From the NCBI GenBank assembly GCA_022843175.1, contig JALHOE010000059.1, forward strand, positions 1 to 42,331: DNA of 42,331 nt, in the 5' to 3' direction. Numbering within the stretch: the stretch's first letter is position 1; every line of letters starts with the position of its first letter. The position numbers and the translations under genes were made by a program. Under the pieces are notes generated by a model. The model searched no databases, had not been told where the DNA came from, and saw only the letters and a program-made list of their open reading frames with translations. The stretch is from Deltaproteobacteria bacterium. Lineage in GTDB: Bacteria; Myxococcota_A; Polyangia; Polyangiales; JADJMO01. Shown here one piece after another: positions 1 through 8,760 of the stretch.

Positions 1-1448
1 CGCCCGCTCCCGAGCCCGCGCCCAAGAAGAACCCGCTGTCGCAGACGATGGTCGGCGTGGGCACGCTGCCGGGCGCCGACCGCGCCAATGAGCCGGTCGC
101 GCCGGTCGCTCCCCAGCCGCGCGCGCCGAAGAACGATCCGAAGGGCACGCTGATGGGGGTCGCGCTGCCGGGCATCGCGCCGAGCCACGACCGACCGCCG
201 GTGTACCAGCCGCCGCCGCCGGTGTTTCAGCCGCCGCCGCCGCCGCCGCCGCGCGTGTCGGAGCCGCTCGTCGCCGCCGGGGTGCCGCGTCCCTCGCGTG
301 CCCCTGCGATCCTCCTCGCGCTGGTCGCGCTCGCGTCGATCGCCGGGGCGGTGCTCTATCTGGTGCTCCGCTCGAGCGGTCCGCCGGCGCTCACCTCGGC
401 GATCGAGGGCGACGCCAACGCGCCGAAGCTCGTCGTGAAGTGCGCTACCTGCGCCGACGGCAGCTCGATCGATCTCGGCGGCAAGAGCGCGTCGTTCACC
501 GGCGGCGCCGCCACGATCGCGCTCGCCCCCAAGGACCTCAAGGTCGGACGCAACGTCTTCCGCGGTAAGGTCGTGCCGAAGGGCAAGTCGCCGGAGGACG
601 TCGAGCTCGCCGTCGCGGTCCCCTATCGCGTGCACCCCTCGCTCGCGCCGCTCGAGAAGGGCGAGTCGCGGATCGACGTCGTGTTCGAGCTCGCCGACGA
701 CCAGAAGGCCGTGCTCGTCGACGGTCACAAGCTCACGGGCAAGACGCACTCGGTCGAGATCCCGGCGCCGACCGAGGAGGCGCGCGTCTTCGACAAGACA
801 GTGAGCTACGAGGTGCAGCCCGCGAGCGGCGCGCCGATCAAGGGCTCGCTCAAGCTGTCGATTCCCTACTCCTCGCTGCGCATCGGTCTGCCCGGGCGCC
901 GCGCGTTCGCCATCGGCGAGGAGCTCGAGGTGTCCGGTCACACCGCCGCCGGTGGCACCGTCGACGTCGAGGACACCACCCTGACCGCCGACGACACGGG
1001 CCTCTTCAAGGGCACTGTGAAGATCGGCAAGGACGACAAGGAGCTCCGGCTCCGCGCCTATTCGAGCAAGCTCGCTCCACGAGAGCTCACGTTGCCGATC
1101 GCGCACGCGAAGGACGCAGCCGAGGTCGTCACCATCCTCCGCGCCGAGGCGAAGACTCCCTTCGCGAAGGTGGCCGAGAAGCCCGAGGACCACGTCGGGG
1201 CCGTCGTCGCGGTCAAGCTCGAGGTCGCGCAGACCAAAGAGGAGGACGGCCGAGCCATCGGCGTCGGCGAGGTCAAGTGCGGTGAGCCGAAGTGCCCGGC
1301 CGTGCGCGTGTTGATGCCGCCCGGCGCGACCGCGACCAAGGGCGACGTCTTCGAGGTGCTCGGGGTGGTCACCCGCGCGCTCCCCGTCGAGCAGGGCAAA
1401 TCCACGGCCGTCGAGATCGACGCGTCGATCCTGATCCGGGCGAAATAG
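1..1448 (+). CDS. Proline-rich single-pass membrane protein, 5' end missing
   Basis: The reading frame is open from base 3 to a TAG at 1446-1448, so the gene probably begins before the window; the first ATG inside is at 48. Seen from that ATG: a low-complexity Pro-rich stretch with two related short motifs (TMVGVGTLPG near residue 1, GTLMGVALPGIAP near 33-45), a run of prolines around 51-69, one membrane segment at about 86-107, then a roughly 360-residue extracytoplasmic part with no domain I can name. A KCATC Cys pair lies shortly after the membrane segment and a CGEPKC pair near the C-terminus. Such motifs occur in myxobacterial proteins that start with a zinc ribbon; whether this one does cannot be seen because its N-terminus is missing. 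It lies 64 bases before a Ser/Thr kinase gene and may be co-transcribed with it. Function unknown. Confidence 0.75.
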   Translation, partial: PAPEPAPKKNPLSQTMVGVGTLPGADRANEPVAPVAPQPRAPKNDPKGTLMGVALPGIAPSHDRPPVYQPPPPVFQPPPPPPPRVSEPLVAAGVPRPSRAPAILLALVALASIAGAVLYLVLRSSGPPALTSAIEGDANAPKLVVKCATCADGSSIDLGGKSASFTGGAATIALAPKDLKVGRNVFRGKVVPKGKSPEDVELAVAVPYRVHPSLAPLEKGESRIDVVFELADDQKAVLVDGHKLTGKTHSVEIPAPTEEARVFDKTVSYEVQPASGAPIKGSLKLSIPYSSLRIGLPGRRAFAIGEELEVSGHTAAGGTVDVEDTTLTADDTGLFKGTVKIGKDDKELRLRAYSSKLAPRELTLPIAHAKDAAEVVTILRAEAKTPFAKVAEKPEDHVGAVVAVKLEVAQTKEEDGRAIGVGEVKCGEPKCPAVRVLMPPGATATKGDVFEVLGVVTRALPVEQGKSTAVEIDASILIRAK

Positions 1449-1512
1449 CCGCGCGAGAAATAACGCGACGGAGCCACGCGATGCGATCGGGCAGGTCAGC
1501 ATCGAACCCGGT

Positions 1513-3543
1513 GTGGCGCAGGCAATGCGGTCGCAGAACGAAGAACTCTACTCGGAGCCATCCGCCCCGCGCGAAGAGGGAAACGGTCGCCCGCGCCCCG
1601 CGGAGCGCGCCCCCGATCCGCTGATCGGCCGCGTGATCGCCGACCGCTACCGCATCGTCGGCCACCTCGGTCGCGGCGGGATGGGCGTCGTCTACAAGGT
1701 CGAGCACCTCCGTATCGGCAAGCTCATGGCGATGAAGCTCCTCACTGGGGAGCTCTCGCGCAACCGCGAGGTCGTCCGTCGGTTCAAGCGCGAGGCCCTG
1801 GCCGCGTCGCGCCTCACCAGCGTCAACACGGTGCAGGTCTGGGACTTCGGCCACAGCGACGGGCTCACCTACCTGGTGATGGAGCTCGTCGCCGGCGAGG
1901 ACCTCGGCAAGGTCCTCAAGCGCGAGGGCCCGCTGCCCTTCCCGCGTATCGCGCAGATCGCGGTTCAGGTCTGCAACTCCATGCGCGAGGCGCACCAGCG
2001 GGGGATCGTTCACCGCGACATCAAGCCGGAGAACATCCTCGTCCTCCACCCGAGCGGCAGCGCCGACGCCGAGGACAATCGCGCCCGCGCCGAGGCCCGT
2101 CAGCTCACCGACCTCGTCAAGGTGCTCGACTTCGGCCTCGCCAAGCTCCACGACGACGAGCGCCCGCACACCAACGACGTCACCACCACCGGCGCCATCG
2201 TCGGCACGCCCTTCTACATGTCGCCGGAGCAGATCCGCGGCGAGGTGGTCGACGGCCGCGCCGACATCTACGCGCTCGGCGCTGTGATGTACCGCGCGCT
2301 CTGCGGCGTGCCTCCGTTCATCGGGGCCACGCCGATGGCCGTGATCACCCAGCACCTCACCGAGCCGCTCATCCCGCCGCACGAGCGCCGCCCCGATCTG
2401 AAGATCTCGCGCGAGGTCAGCGACATCATCGTCAAGGCGATGGCCAAGGACCGCGACCAGCGCTACGCCGACGCCAGCGAGCTGCGCGAAGCGCTCATCG
2501 CGCACCTCGCGAGCCTCGGTGTCTCCGGCGGGTTCCTCCGCTCCGGCGCGATCGAGTCGCTGGCGGTGGCCGGCGTCCCCGACAGCATCCGCCCGTCGCG
2601 CGTCGACGCAGACGTCTCGGTCCCCGTCGCGACGCGCGACGAGGTCGACGCGTACAGCAAGCGGCGACGTCGCGCGGGTTTGATCGCGGCCGCGGTCGCG
2701 CTCGCGGCCGTCGCCACCGTCCTCCTCGGCGTGCGCACGATACGGAACAACCACTCGGGCGCCAACGCGCCCGACGAGGAGATCGAGCCCAACGACACCA
2801 CCGCTTCGGCCAGCAAGCTGAGCCTCGGCACGCCGTCGCGCGGCTACCTCGGCAAGCGCCTCGGCGTCGACCGAGGCGACGTCGATCACTGGGCGATCGA
2901 GGTGCCGAGCGGCACCCCCGATCCGCTCCTCGAGATCGCGCTCACCCCGCTGCCGAACATGCCTCTCTGCGTGGACCTCTTCGACGAGGCGGGCAACGCC
3001 AAGGGCGCGCCGATCGCCACGTTCTGTCGCCCCCGCGGCGTCGCGCTCCACGTCGCTGCGTTCCGCGTGCAGCCCGGCCGCCACTGGCTGCGCGTCTCGC
3101 AGGACCGCAGCGTGCTCGAGGAGGGCGGTAAGCCGCCGGTCCACGAGAACGTCTCCGACGCGTACTCGCTCCGCGTCGCCATCGCGTCGAAGACCGCGGA
3201 TCTCGAGCTCGAGCCGAACGATGGGCTCGCGACCGCGCAGGCGCTCGCCCCCGGCGACGTCGCCCGGGCCACGCTCGGATGGCGCGGCGATCGCGACTTC
3301 TTCTGCGCCACCGGCGCCGACGGCGAGGTCCGGTTCGTCGTTGTCGATCGCGACGGCTCGGGCCGCCTCGAGGTCGCGATGTTCGTCGACGGGAAGGCCG
3401 AGGCCAAGGGCTCGCCGGGCGCGAACGGCACCTGGCAGAGCGCCCCGTTCTCGTTCGCCGGGCGCACCTGCATCGCCGTGTCGTCCCGCGACGGCAGCGG
3501 CCGGACCGACAATTCCTTCCGGGTCTCGCTCGAACGACCGTAA
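1513..3543 (+). CDS. Transmembrane Ser/Thr protein kinase with two PPC-like repeats
   Basis: Eukaryotic-type (Hanks) kinase, 676 residues. The kinase domain spans about 44-330: glycine loop GRGGMG at 53-58, ATP-binding Lys75, catalytic HRDIKPEN with Asp169, DFG at 206-208 and SPE at 237-239, so it should be active. A charged insert of about 25 residues sits between the catalytic loop and DFG. A membrane segment at about 388-407 follows a basic stop-transfer KRRRR. Outside the membrane are two repeats, each opening with an EPND motif (424-427 and 567-570), as in PPC (bacterial pre-peptidase C-terminal) domains; these may be the sensory part. The frame begins at GTG 1513; ATG 1525 is equally possible, and neither has a good ribosome site. 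The next gene starts 12 bases after the stop. Substrates unknown. Confidence 0.93.
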   Translation: MAQAMRSQNEELYSEPSAPREEGNGRPRPAERAPDPLIGRVIADRYRIVGHLGRGGMGVVYKVEHLRIGKLMAMKLLTGELSRNREVVRRFKREALAASRLTSVNTVQVWDFGHSDGLTYLVMELVAGEDLGKVLKREGPLPFPRIAQIAVQVCNSMREAHQRGIVHRDIKPENILVLHPSGSADAEDNRARAEARQLTDLVKVLDFGLAKLHDDERPHTNDVTTTGAIVGTPFYMSPEQIRGEVVDGRADIYALGAVMYRALCGVPPFIGATPMAVITQHLTEPLIPPHERRPDLKISREVSDIIVKAMAKDRDQRYADASELREALIAHLASLGVSGGFLRSGAIESLAVAGVPDSIRPSRVDADVSVPVATRDEVDAYSKRRRRAGLIAAAVALAAVATVLLGVRTIRNNHSGANAPDEEIEPNDTTASASKLSLGTPSRGYLGKRLGVDRGDVDHWAIEVPSGTPDPLLEIALTPLPNMPLCVDLFDEAGNAKGAPIATFCRPRGVALHVAAFRVQPGRHWLRVSQDRSVLEEGGKPPVHENVSDAYSLRVAIASKTADLELEPNDGLATAQALAPGDVARATLGWRGDRDFFCATGADGEVRFVVVDRDGSGRLEVAMFVDGKAEAKGSPGANGTWQSAPFSFAGRTCIAVSSRDGSGRTDNSFRVSLERP

Positions 3544-3554
3544 GCTCGCAGTCC

Positions 3555-4319
3555 TTGCGCGTCGTCGCCCTGGCCGTCTCCCTCGCGTGCGTGGTGGCCT
3601 CGACGCCGGCGCGGGCGGTACGTCCCTTCATCACCGACGACGCGCGCGTCGTCGGGAAGCACCAGGCGCAGCTCGAGAGCTGGGTGCGCTACGACCGCAC
3701 GGCGCTGCAGCACTGGGCGGTGCCGGCGATCGGGCCCATCGCGCCGCTCGAGGTCACGCTCGGCGCGGTCCACGGGTTCTCGCTCGAGCCCAACGACCAC
3801 AACTACTCGTTCGCCGCGCCGCTGCTCCAAGCGAAGCTGCTCCTCCACCACGCGCACCCGAACCAGCTCCCCGGGGTGGCGATCATCGCGGGCACGTTCT
3901 TCCCCTTCGGCTTCGGTCACTTCCGCTCGCCGGTCAACGGGTTCACCTATCTGGCGGTCACCGAGGTGATCGGCGACGACGACCTTCTCCTTCACGCGAA
4001 CCTCGGCTTCGCGGGCGCGCAGCTCGAACGCCCCGCGAGCAACGCGCCCGCCGAGCTCGAGAAGCACGCCCGCTACCGCGCGACGTGGGGCGTCGCCACG
4101 CAGCTTCACCTGTACCGCGCCGCGAACCTCGCGGCGGAGATCTTCTCGGGCGATCCCTACGCCGAGGTCGGCGGCGGCGCGGGCCAGCTCGGCTTGCGGT
4201 TCGTGCTGAGCAGCTTCGTGCAGCTCGACGTCGCGGGCGGGAGCGGGCTGTACGGCCAGCCGCGCATGCCGGCGTGGGGCTCGGTCGGCTTTCGCTTCGT
4301 TTCGGCGAAGCTATGGTGA
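3555..4319 (+). CDS. Exported beta-barrel-like protein (Phenol_MetA_deg-like)
   Basis: About 254 residues if started at TTG 3555, which gives a clean signal peptide (RVVALAVSLACVV core, cleavage after ARA near residue 21). Upstream the frame runs back into the kinase gene and has no better start. The mature N-terminus RPFITDDARVVGKHQAQLE resembles the opening of the outer-membrane family named after the MetA phenol-degradation pathway (PF13557), which are predicted beta-barrels of unsettled function. The rest alternates short hydrophobic strands and turns, as expected of a barrel. It probably sits in the outer membrane and may be translated with the kinase gene just upstream. Its last 9 bases overlap the end of the convergent CorC-type gene. 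Family assignment is from memory of the N-terminal motif; function is inferred only at the level of localisation. Confidence 0.72.
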   Translation: MRVVALAVSLACVVASTPARAVRPFITDDARVVGKHQAQLESWVRYDRTALQHWAVPAIGPIAPLEVTLGAVHGFSLEPNDHNYSFAAPLLQAKLLLHHAHPNQLPGVAIIAGTFFPFGFGHFRSPVNGFTYLAVTEVIGDDDLLLHANLGFAGAQLERPASNAPAELEKHARYRATWGVATQLHLYRAANLAAEIFSGDPYAEVGGGAGQLGLRFVLSSFVQLDVAGGSGLYGQPRMPAWGSVGFRFVSAKLW

Positions 4320-5594
4320 TTTGAGGATCGCGACCTGCACCACGCGGCGCGGCGTCGCCTCGATGACCTCGATCGTCGCGCCCTTCACGTCGAGCTTGGT
4401 GCCGACCGCGGGGATGCGCCCGGTCTGTGCCACGACGTAGCCCGCGACCGTCGTCCACCGGGAGCTCTCCGGCAGCTCGAGGTCGAGCAGGCGATTGATC
4501 TCGTGGATCGGCGCGCGCGCGCGGACGACGGCGCGCTGGCCGTCGGTGGTCTCGACCCAGCCGTCGACCTTCTTGCTCTCGCCGCGGATCGGGCCGATGA
4601 CCTCTTCGAGGAGATCTTCGAGCGTGACGAGGCCGGTGACGACGCCCTGTTCGTCGACCACCATCGCCATGCGATTGCCGGAGCGCTGCATCTCCGACAG
4701 CACCTCGACCGCGCGGCGGCTCTCGGGCACGAAGGGGAGGGGGTGGAGCTTCACGTCGGCGGCGTTGCCGGTCTTGAGCGCGACGACCGCCTCGCGCGAC
4801 ACGAGGTACGCGTTGGCGCCGTCGATGTCGCCCTCGACGACCGGATACCGGTCGTGCGGGGAGCGCTGCAGACATTGCGCGAGGTCGTCGATGAGGTGCT
4901 CGCGGCGGACCATCAGCACGTCGGAGCGCGGGACCTTCACCGCGTCGACCGTGAGCGACACCAGGCCGAACGCGCGCGAGGCGATCTCGCCGGCGCGCGC
5001 GTCGAGCGTCTTGGCGATGACGGCCTCTTCGATCAGCTGCTCGAGCTCATCGGGGGAGAGGCGGCCCTCGGCGAAGTTGGTGTGATCGCCGAACAGCTTG
5101 AGCACCACGTTGGAGCTCGCGGTGAGGAACCACACCATCGGACGCGTCACGCTCGCGAGCAGCCGAAGGGGACGGGCGGCCAGCAGGGTGAAGCGGTCGG
5201 CGTAGCGCAGGCCGATCGATTTGGGCACGAGCTCGCCGAGCACCAGCGAGAGGTACGACACGAGCACGATGACGAGCGTGAGGCCGAGGTTCGCCGCGCG
5301 CTCCGCCCCCATGCCCATCGCGACGAACCGCTCGGCGAGCCGCTTGGCGAGGCTCGCGCCGCCGAAGGCCGCCGCCGTGGCGCCGATGACGGTGATGCCG
5401 ATCTGCACCGTCGCGAGGAAGCGCTCGGGGTTGGCGCGCAGCTCGAGGGCGACGCGCGCGGCCCCGCTGCCCGCGTCGGCGCGCTCGAGGAGCTGCCCGC
5501 GCCGCACCGAGAGCATCGCGATCTCGGCGCCGGCGAAGAGGCCGTTACCGACCGCGAGCAGCACGATGGCGGTGACTTCGGTGGCGACGTTCAC
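4311..5594 (-). CDS. CorC/HlyC-type (CNNM/DUF21) membrane protein with CBS domains
   Basis: 427 residues from GTG 5594. The N-terminal DUF21/CNNM membrane domain occupies about 1-185 with four hydrophobic segments; the conserved stretch NPERFLATVQIG lies at 55-66. Two CBS domains follow (about 219-272 and 285-335), then a CorC_HlyC domain (about 345-425). Members of this family are implicated in Mg2+/Co2+ export (CorC, MpfA, eukaryotic CNNM), although many are still named hemolysins. Here it is the last gene of the heavy-metal efflux operon, starting 10 bases after czcA, which supports a cation-transport role over a toxin role. No Shine-Dalgarno sequence is evident; coupling to czcA translation is likely. 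It converges on the beta-barrel gene with a 9-base overlap. Confidence 0.9.
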   Translation of the reverse strand: MNVATEVTAIVLLAVGNGLFAGAEIAMLSVRRGQLLERADAGSGAARVALELRANPERFLATVQIGITVIGATAAAFGGASLAKRLAERFVAMGMGAERAANLGLTLVIVLVSYLSLVLGELVPKSIGLRYADRFTLLAARPLRLLASVTRPMVWFLTASSNVVLKLFGDHTNFAEGRLSPDELEQLIEEAVIAKTLDARAGEIASRAFGLVSLTVDAVKVPRSDVLMVRREHLIDDLAQCLQRSPHDRYPVVEGDIDGANAYLVSREAVVALKTGNAADVKLHPLPFVPESRRAVEVLSEMQRSGNRMAMVVDEQGVVTGLVTLEDLLEEVIGPIRGESKKVDGWVETTDGQRAVVRARAPIHEINRLLDLELPESSRWTTVAGYVVAQTGRIPAVGTKLDVKGATIEVIEATPRRVVQVAILKSP

Positions 5595-5604
5595 CCCGAG
5601 AGAA

Positions 5605-8600
5605 TTACTCTGCCGGCATCGGCGCGGACAGCGGCTCGTGTCCGGCGCCGTGGGGTACGTCGAGCTCGGCGTGGGGGTGCGCGCGGTCGACGTGCGGGAG
5701 CTTGAAGCGGCGGGCGACGAGCAGGAGCATCGCCGGCATCGCGAGGATCGAGACGACGACACCCACGAGGAGACCGCCGATGACCACGGTCGCGAGCGGC
5801 CGCTGGACCTCGGCACCGGCGCTGGTGGCGATCGCCATGGGGATGAACCCGAGCGCCGCGACGAGCGCGGTGGAGATGGTGGGCCGGAAGGCGGAGACCG
5901 CGGCTTCGGTCACCCGTTCGTCGACGGGAAGCGCGGGATCGGTCTCGAGCAGGCGGGTGGTCATGACCACGCCGCTCATCACCGACACGCCCGCGAGCGC
6001 GATGAACCCGACCATGGCCGGGATGCTGAACGGCATGCCGCGCAGCACCAGCGAGAGGATGCCGCCGCCGAGCGCGAACGGAAGGCCGAGGAGCGTGACC
6101 AGGGTGAGCGGCGCCGAGCGATACGCGCCGAAGAGCATCACCGCGATGATGCCGAGCGCCACCGGGACGAGCATGCTCAGGCGCTGATTGGCGCGGGTGA
6201 AGTTCTCGAACTGCCCGCCCCACTGCAGCTCGATGCCGGGCGGGATCTTGATCTTCGCGACGCGCAACTTCGCGTCGGCCACGAAGCCGACCAGGTCGCG
6301 GCCGCGCACGTTGGACTCGACCACCAGGCGGCGCCGGAGCTTCTCGCGGCTGATTTGGAACAGGCCGCGCTCCTCGATGATATCGGCCACTGCCGAGAGC
6401 GGGACGAGCTCGCCCTTGGCGGTGGGGATCGGGAAGCGACTCAGCTCGCGTTGGCCGGTGAGCGTGTCGCCGGAGACCTTGACCACGAGATCGAACGTGC
6501 GCTCACCCTCGTAGACGCGGCCGACCACCTGGCCGGCGCGCGCGACCTCGATCGCGTCGAGCACCGAGCGCGGGACGACGCCGAGCCGAGCGGCGCGGTC
6601 GCGGTTGATGATGACTCGGAGCGTGGGGAGTCCCGTGGGCATCTCGCGCTTCACGTCGGCGGAGCCGGGCGTGTCGGCGATGGCCTTTTGCAGCTGCTCG
6701 GAGAGCGCCGACATGACCTCGAGGTCGTCGCCGAAGATCTTGAGCGCGACGTCGGATTTGACGCCGGCGATGAGGTCGTTGACGCGCATCTCGATCGGCT
6801 GGGAGAAGGCGATCATCTGCGACGGCGTCTTGCCCTCGAGGACCTTCTCCATCTCTTCGACGAGCTTCTCGGGCGTCATCCCCTTGCGCCACTCGGAGCG
6901 GGGTTTGAGGATGACGAACACGTCGCTCTGCTCCGGGCCCTGCGGGTCGATCGAGCCCTCGGTGCGGCCGGTGCGCGAGACGATCTTCGTGACCTCGGGC
7001 ACCTTCTCGAGGAGGATCCGCTCCGTCTCGAGCGAGAGCGCGACGGCCTGGGTGACCGAGACGCTGACCGGACGGCGGATGTCGAGCGCGAAGTCGCCCT
7101 CGAAGATGCGGGGGAGGAACTCGGCGCCGAGCGTGACGCCGGGCACGATGGTGGCGACGGCGATGAGCCCGGCGATCGCGGTGGTGAGGATGGGCCGCTT
7201 GACGGCCTTCTTGAGGAGCGGGTCGTAGGCGTTGCGGAGCGTGCGGATCAGCCACGGCTCGCGGTCCGCCGAGAACTTGGAGAGCAGCGCGGGCGCCATC
7301 GCGGGCACGAACACGAGCGCGTAGAAGAGCGCGCCCGCGAGCATGAACACGAGCGAGATGACGACCGGGCGGAACATCTTGCCCTCGACGTCCTCGAGCG
7401 TGGCGAGCGGGAGGAACACCAAGAGCACGATGATGACCGCGAACATGACCGGACGGCCGGCCGTGGCGCAGGCAGCGACGATGGATCTCTTCTTGGCGCG
7501 CTCGCCCTGTGCGTGCTGCGCGGCGTGCAGCGCGGCCTCGGCGACCACGACCGCGCCCTCGACGACGATGCCGAAGTCGACCGCGCCGAGCGACATGACG
7601 TTGGCGCTCATGCCGGTGGACACGAGGCCGAAGAACGCGATGAGCATCGCGAACGGGATCGCGCCGGCCACGAGCAAGCCGGCTCGCAGCGAGCCGAGCG
7701 TGAGGAGCAGGACGAGGATGACGATTCCCGCGCCCTCGAGCAGGTTCTTGATGACCGTCTGCACCGTGCGCTCGATGAACGATGCGCGGTCGATGAACGC
7801 GACGATCTTCACCCCGCTCGGGAGGATCTTGTTGATGTTCTCGACCTCGTGCTTCACCCGGTGCACGACGTCGCGGCTGTTCTCGCCCTTGAGCATCAGC
7901 ACGAAGCCGCAGACGACCTCGCCCTTGCCGTCCTGGCTCATGGCGCCCATGCGCAGCGCGGGGCCGGTGTCGACCTCGGCGAGCATGCCCACCGTGAGGG
8001 GGGTGCCCTCGTCGCTCGTTTTGACGACGACGTCGCTGATCTCGTCGATCGTCTTGAAGCGGGCCTCGGCGCGGAGGACCAGCTGCTCGCCGGCCTTCTC
8101 GATCGAGCCGCCGCCCGCGTTCATGTTGTCCTTCTCGAGCGCGGTGCGGACCTCGTCGAGGCTGACCTTGAACGCGGCGAGGCGATTCGGGTCGATGGTG
8201 ACGCGGTACTGCTTGAGCGCGCCGCCGAAATTGACGACCTCGATCACGCCGCGGACCTGGCGGAGCTTGGGCCCGACCGTCCAGTCCATCAACGTGCGGA
8301 GCTCTTCGGGCGTGCGGCCCGGGCCCTCGAGCACGAAGTTGTAGATCTCGCCGAGACCGGTGGCGATCGGTCCGAGCTCGGGGCGACCCATGCTCGCCGG
8401 GATCAGCTCGCGGACCCCGACCAGGCGCTCGCCGACCTGCTGGCGCGCGAAGTAGATGTCGATGTCGTCGCGGAAGATGAGCGTGACGACCGAGATGCCG
8501 AGCTTGCTGACGCTGCGCATCTCCTTGAGGCCGGGGACGCCGGCCATGGAGCGCTCGACGGGGAGCGTGATCGCCTTCTCGACCTCGCCCGCGGCCAGCG

Positions 8601-8760
8601 CGGGCGCGGCGGTGACGACCTGCACCTGGTTGTTGGTGACGTCGGGGACGGCGTCGACCGGCAGGTTCATCAAGCCGATGAAGCCGATCAGCGCGAGGAT
8701 GAACGTGGCGCCGATCGCGAGGCCGATGCGCGCGGCGATCCAGCGGATGAAACTGCTCAC
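5605..8760 (-). CDS. czcA: Heavy-metal efflux RND transporter, CzcA/CusA family
   Basis: 1051 residues from GTG 8760, a normal length for the inner-membrane pump of a tripartite metal exporter. Seen: N-terminal membrane helix (about 8-31), the NLPVDAVPDVTNNQVQV opening typical of heavy-metal RND pumps, two large periplasmic loops and about 12 membrane helices in two halves. The proton-relay helix reads DFGIVVEGAVVVAE with Asp395, Glu401 and Glu408. CzcA itself has Asp-Asp-Glu there, so Glu401 is a conservative change. The DFG form points to the divalent-cation branch rather than the Cu/Ag branch, but the substrate cannot be settled from sequence. The start overlaps the czcC stop in GTGA, preceded by a GGTGGGAGA ribosome site. 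Confidence 0.95.
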   Translation of the reverse strand: MSSFIRWIAARIGLAIGATFILALIGFIGLMNLPVDAVPDVTNNQVQVVTAAPALAAGEVEKAITLPVERSMAGVPGLKEMRSVSKLGISVVTLIFRDDIDIYFARQQVGERLVGVRELIPASMGRPELGPIATGLGEIYNFVLEGPGRTPEELRTLMDWTVGPKLRQVRGVIEVVNFGGALKQYRVTIDPNRLAAFKVSLDEVRTALEKDNMNAGGGSIEKAGEQLVLRAEARFKTIDEISDVVVKTSDEGTPLTVGMLAEVDTGPALRMGAMSQDGKGEVVCGFVLMLKGENSRDVVHRVKHEVENINKILPSGVKIVAFIDRASFIERTVQTVIKNLLEGAGIVILVLLLTLGSLRAGLLVAGAIPFAMLIAFFGLVSTGMSANVMSLGAVDFGIVVEGAVVVAEAALHAAQHAQGERAKKRSIVAACATAGRPVMFAVIIVLLVFLPLATLEDVEGKMFRPVVISLVFMLAGALFYALVFVPAMAPALLSKFSADREPWLIRTLRNAYDPLLKKAVKRPILTTAIAGLIAVATIVPGVTLGAEFLPRIFEGDFALDIRRPVSVSVTQAVALSLETERILLEKVPEVTKIVSRTGRTEGSIDPQGPEQSDVFVILKPRSEWRKGMTPEKLVEEMEKVLEGKTPSQMIAFSQPIEMRVNDLIAGVKSDVALKIFGDDLEVMSALSEQLQKAIADTPGSADVKREMPTGLPTLRVIINRDRAARLGVVPRSVLDAIEVARAGQVVGRVYEGERTFDLVVKVSGDTLTGQRELSRFPIPTAKGELVPLSAVADIIEERGLFQISREKLRRRLVVESNVRGRDLVGFVADAKLRVAKIKIPPGIELQWGGQFENFTRANQRLSMLVPVALGIIAVMLFGAYRSAPLTLVTLLGLPFALGGGILSLVLRGMPFSIPAMVGFIALAGVSVMSGVVMTTRLLETDPALPVDERVTEAAVSAFRPTISTALVAALGFIPMAIATSAGAEVQRPLATVVIGGLLVGVVVSILAMPAMLLLVARRFKLPHVDRAHPHAELDVPHGAGHEPLSAPMPAE

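Noticed and set aside
1369-3144. Open frame of about 590 codons opposite the Ser/Thr kinase gene
   Set aside because: Low-complexity Arg/Asp/Glu/Val translation, no domain; the kinase occupies the other strand.
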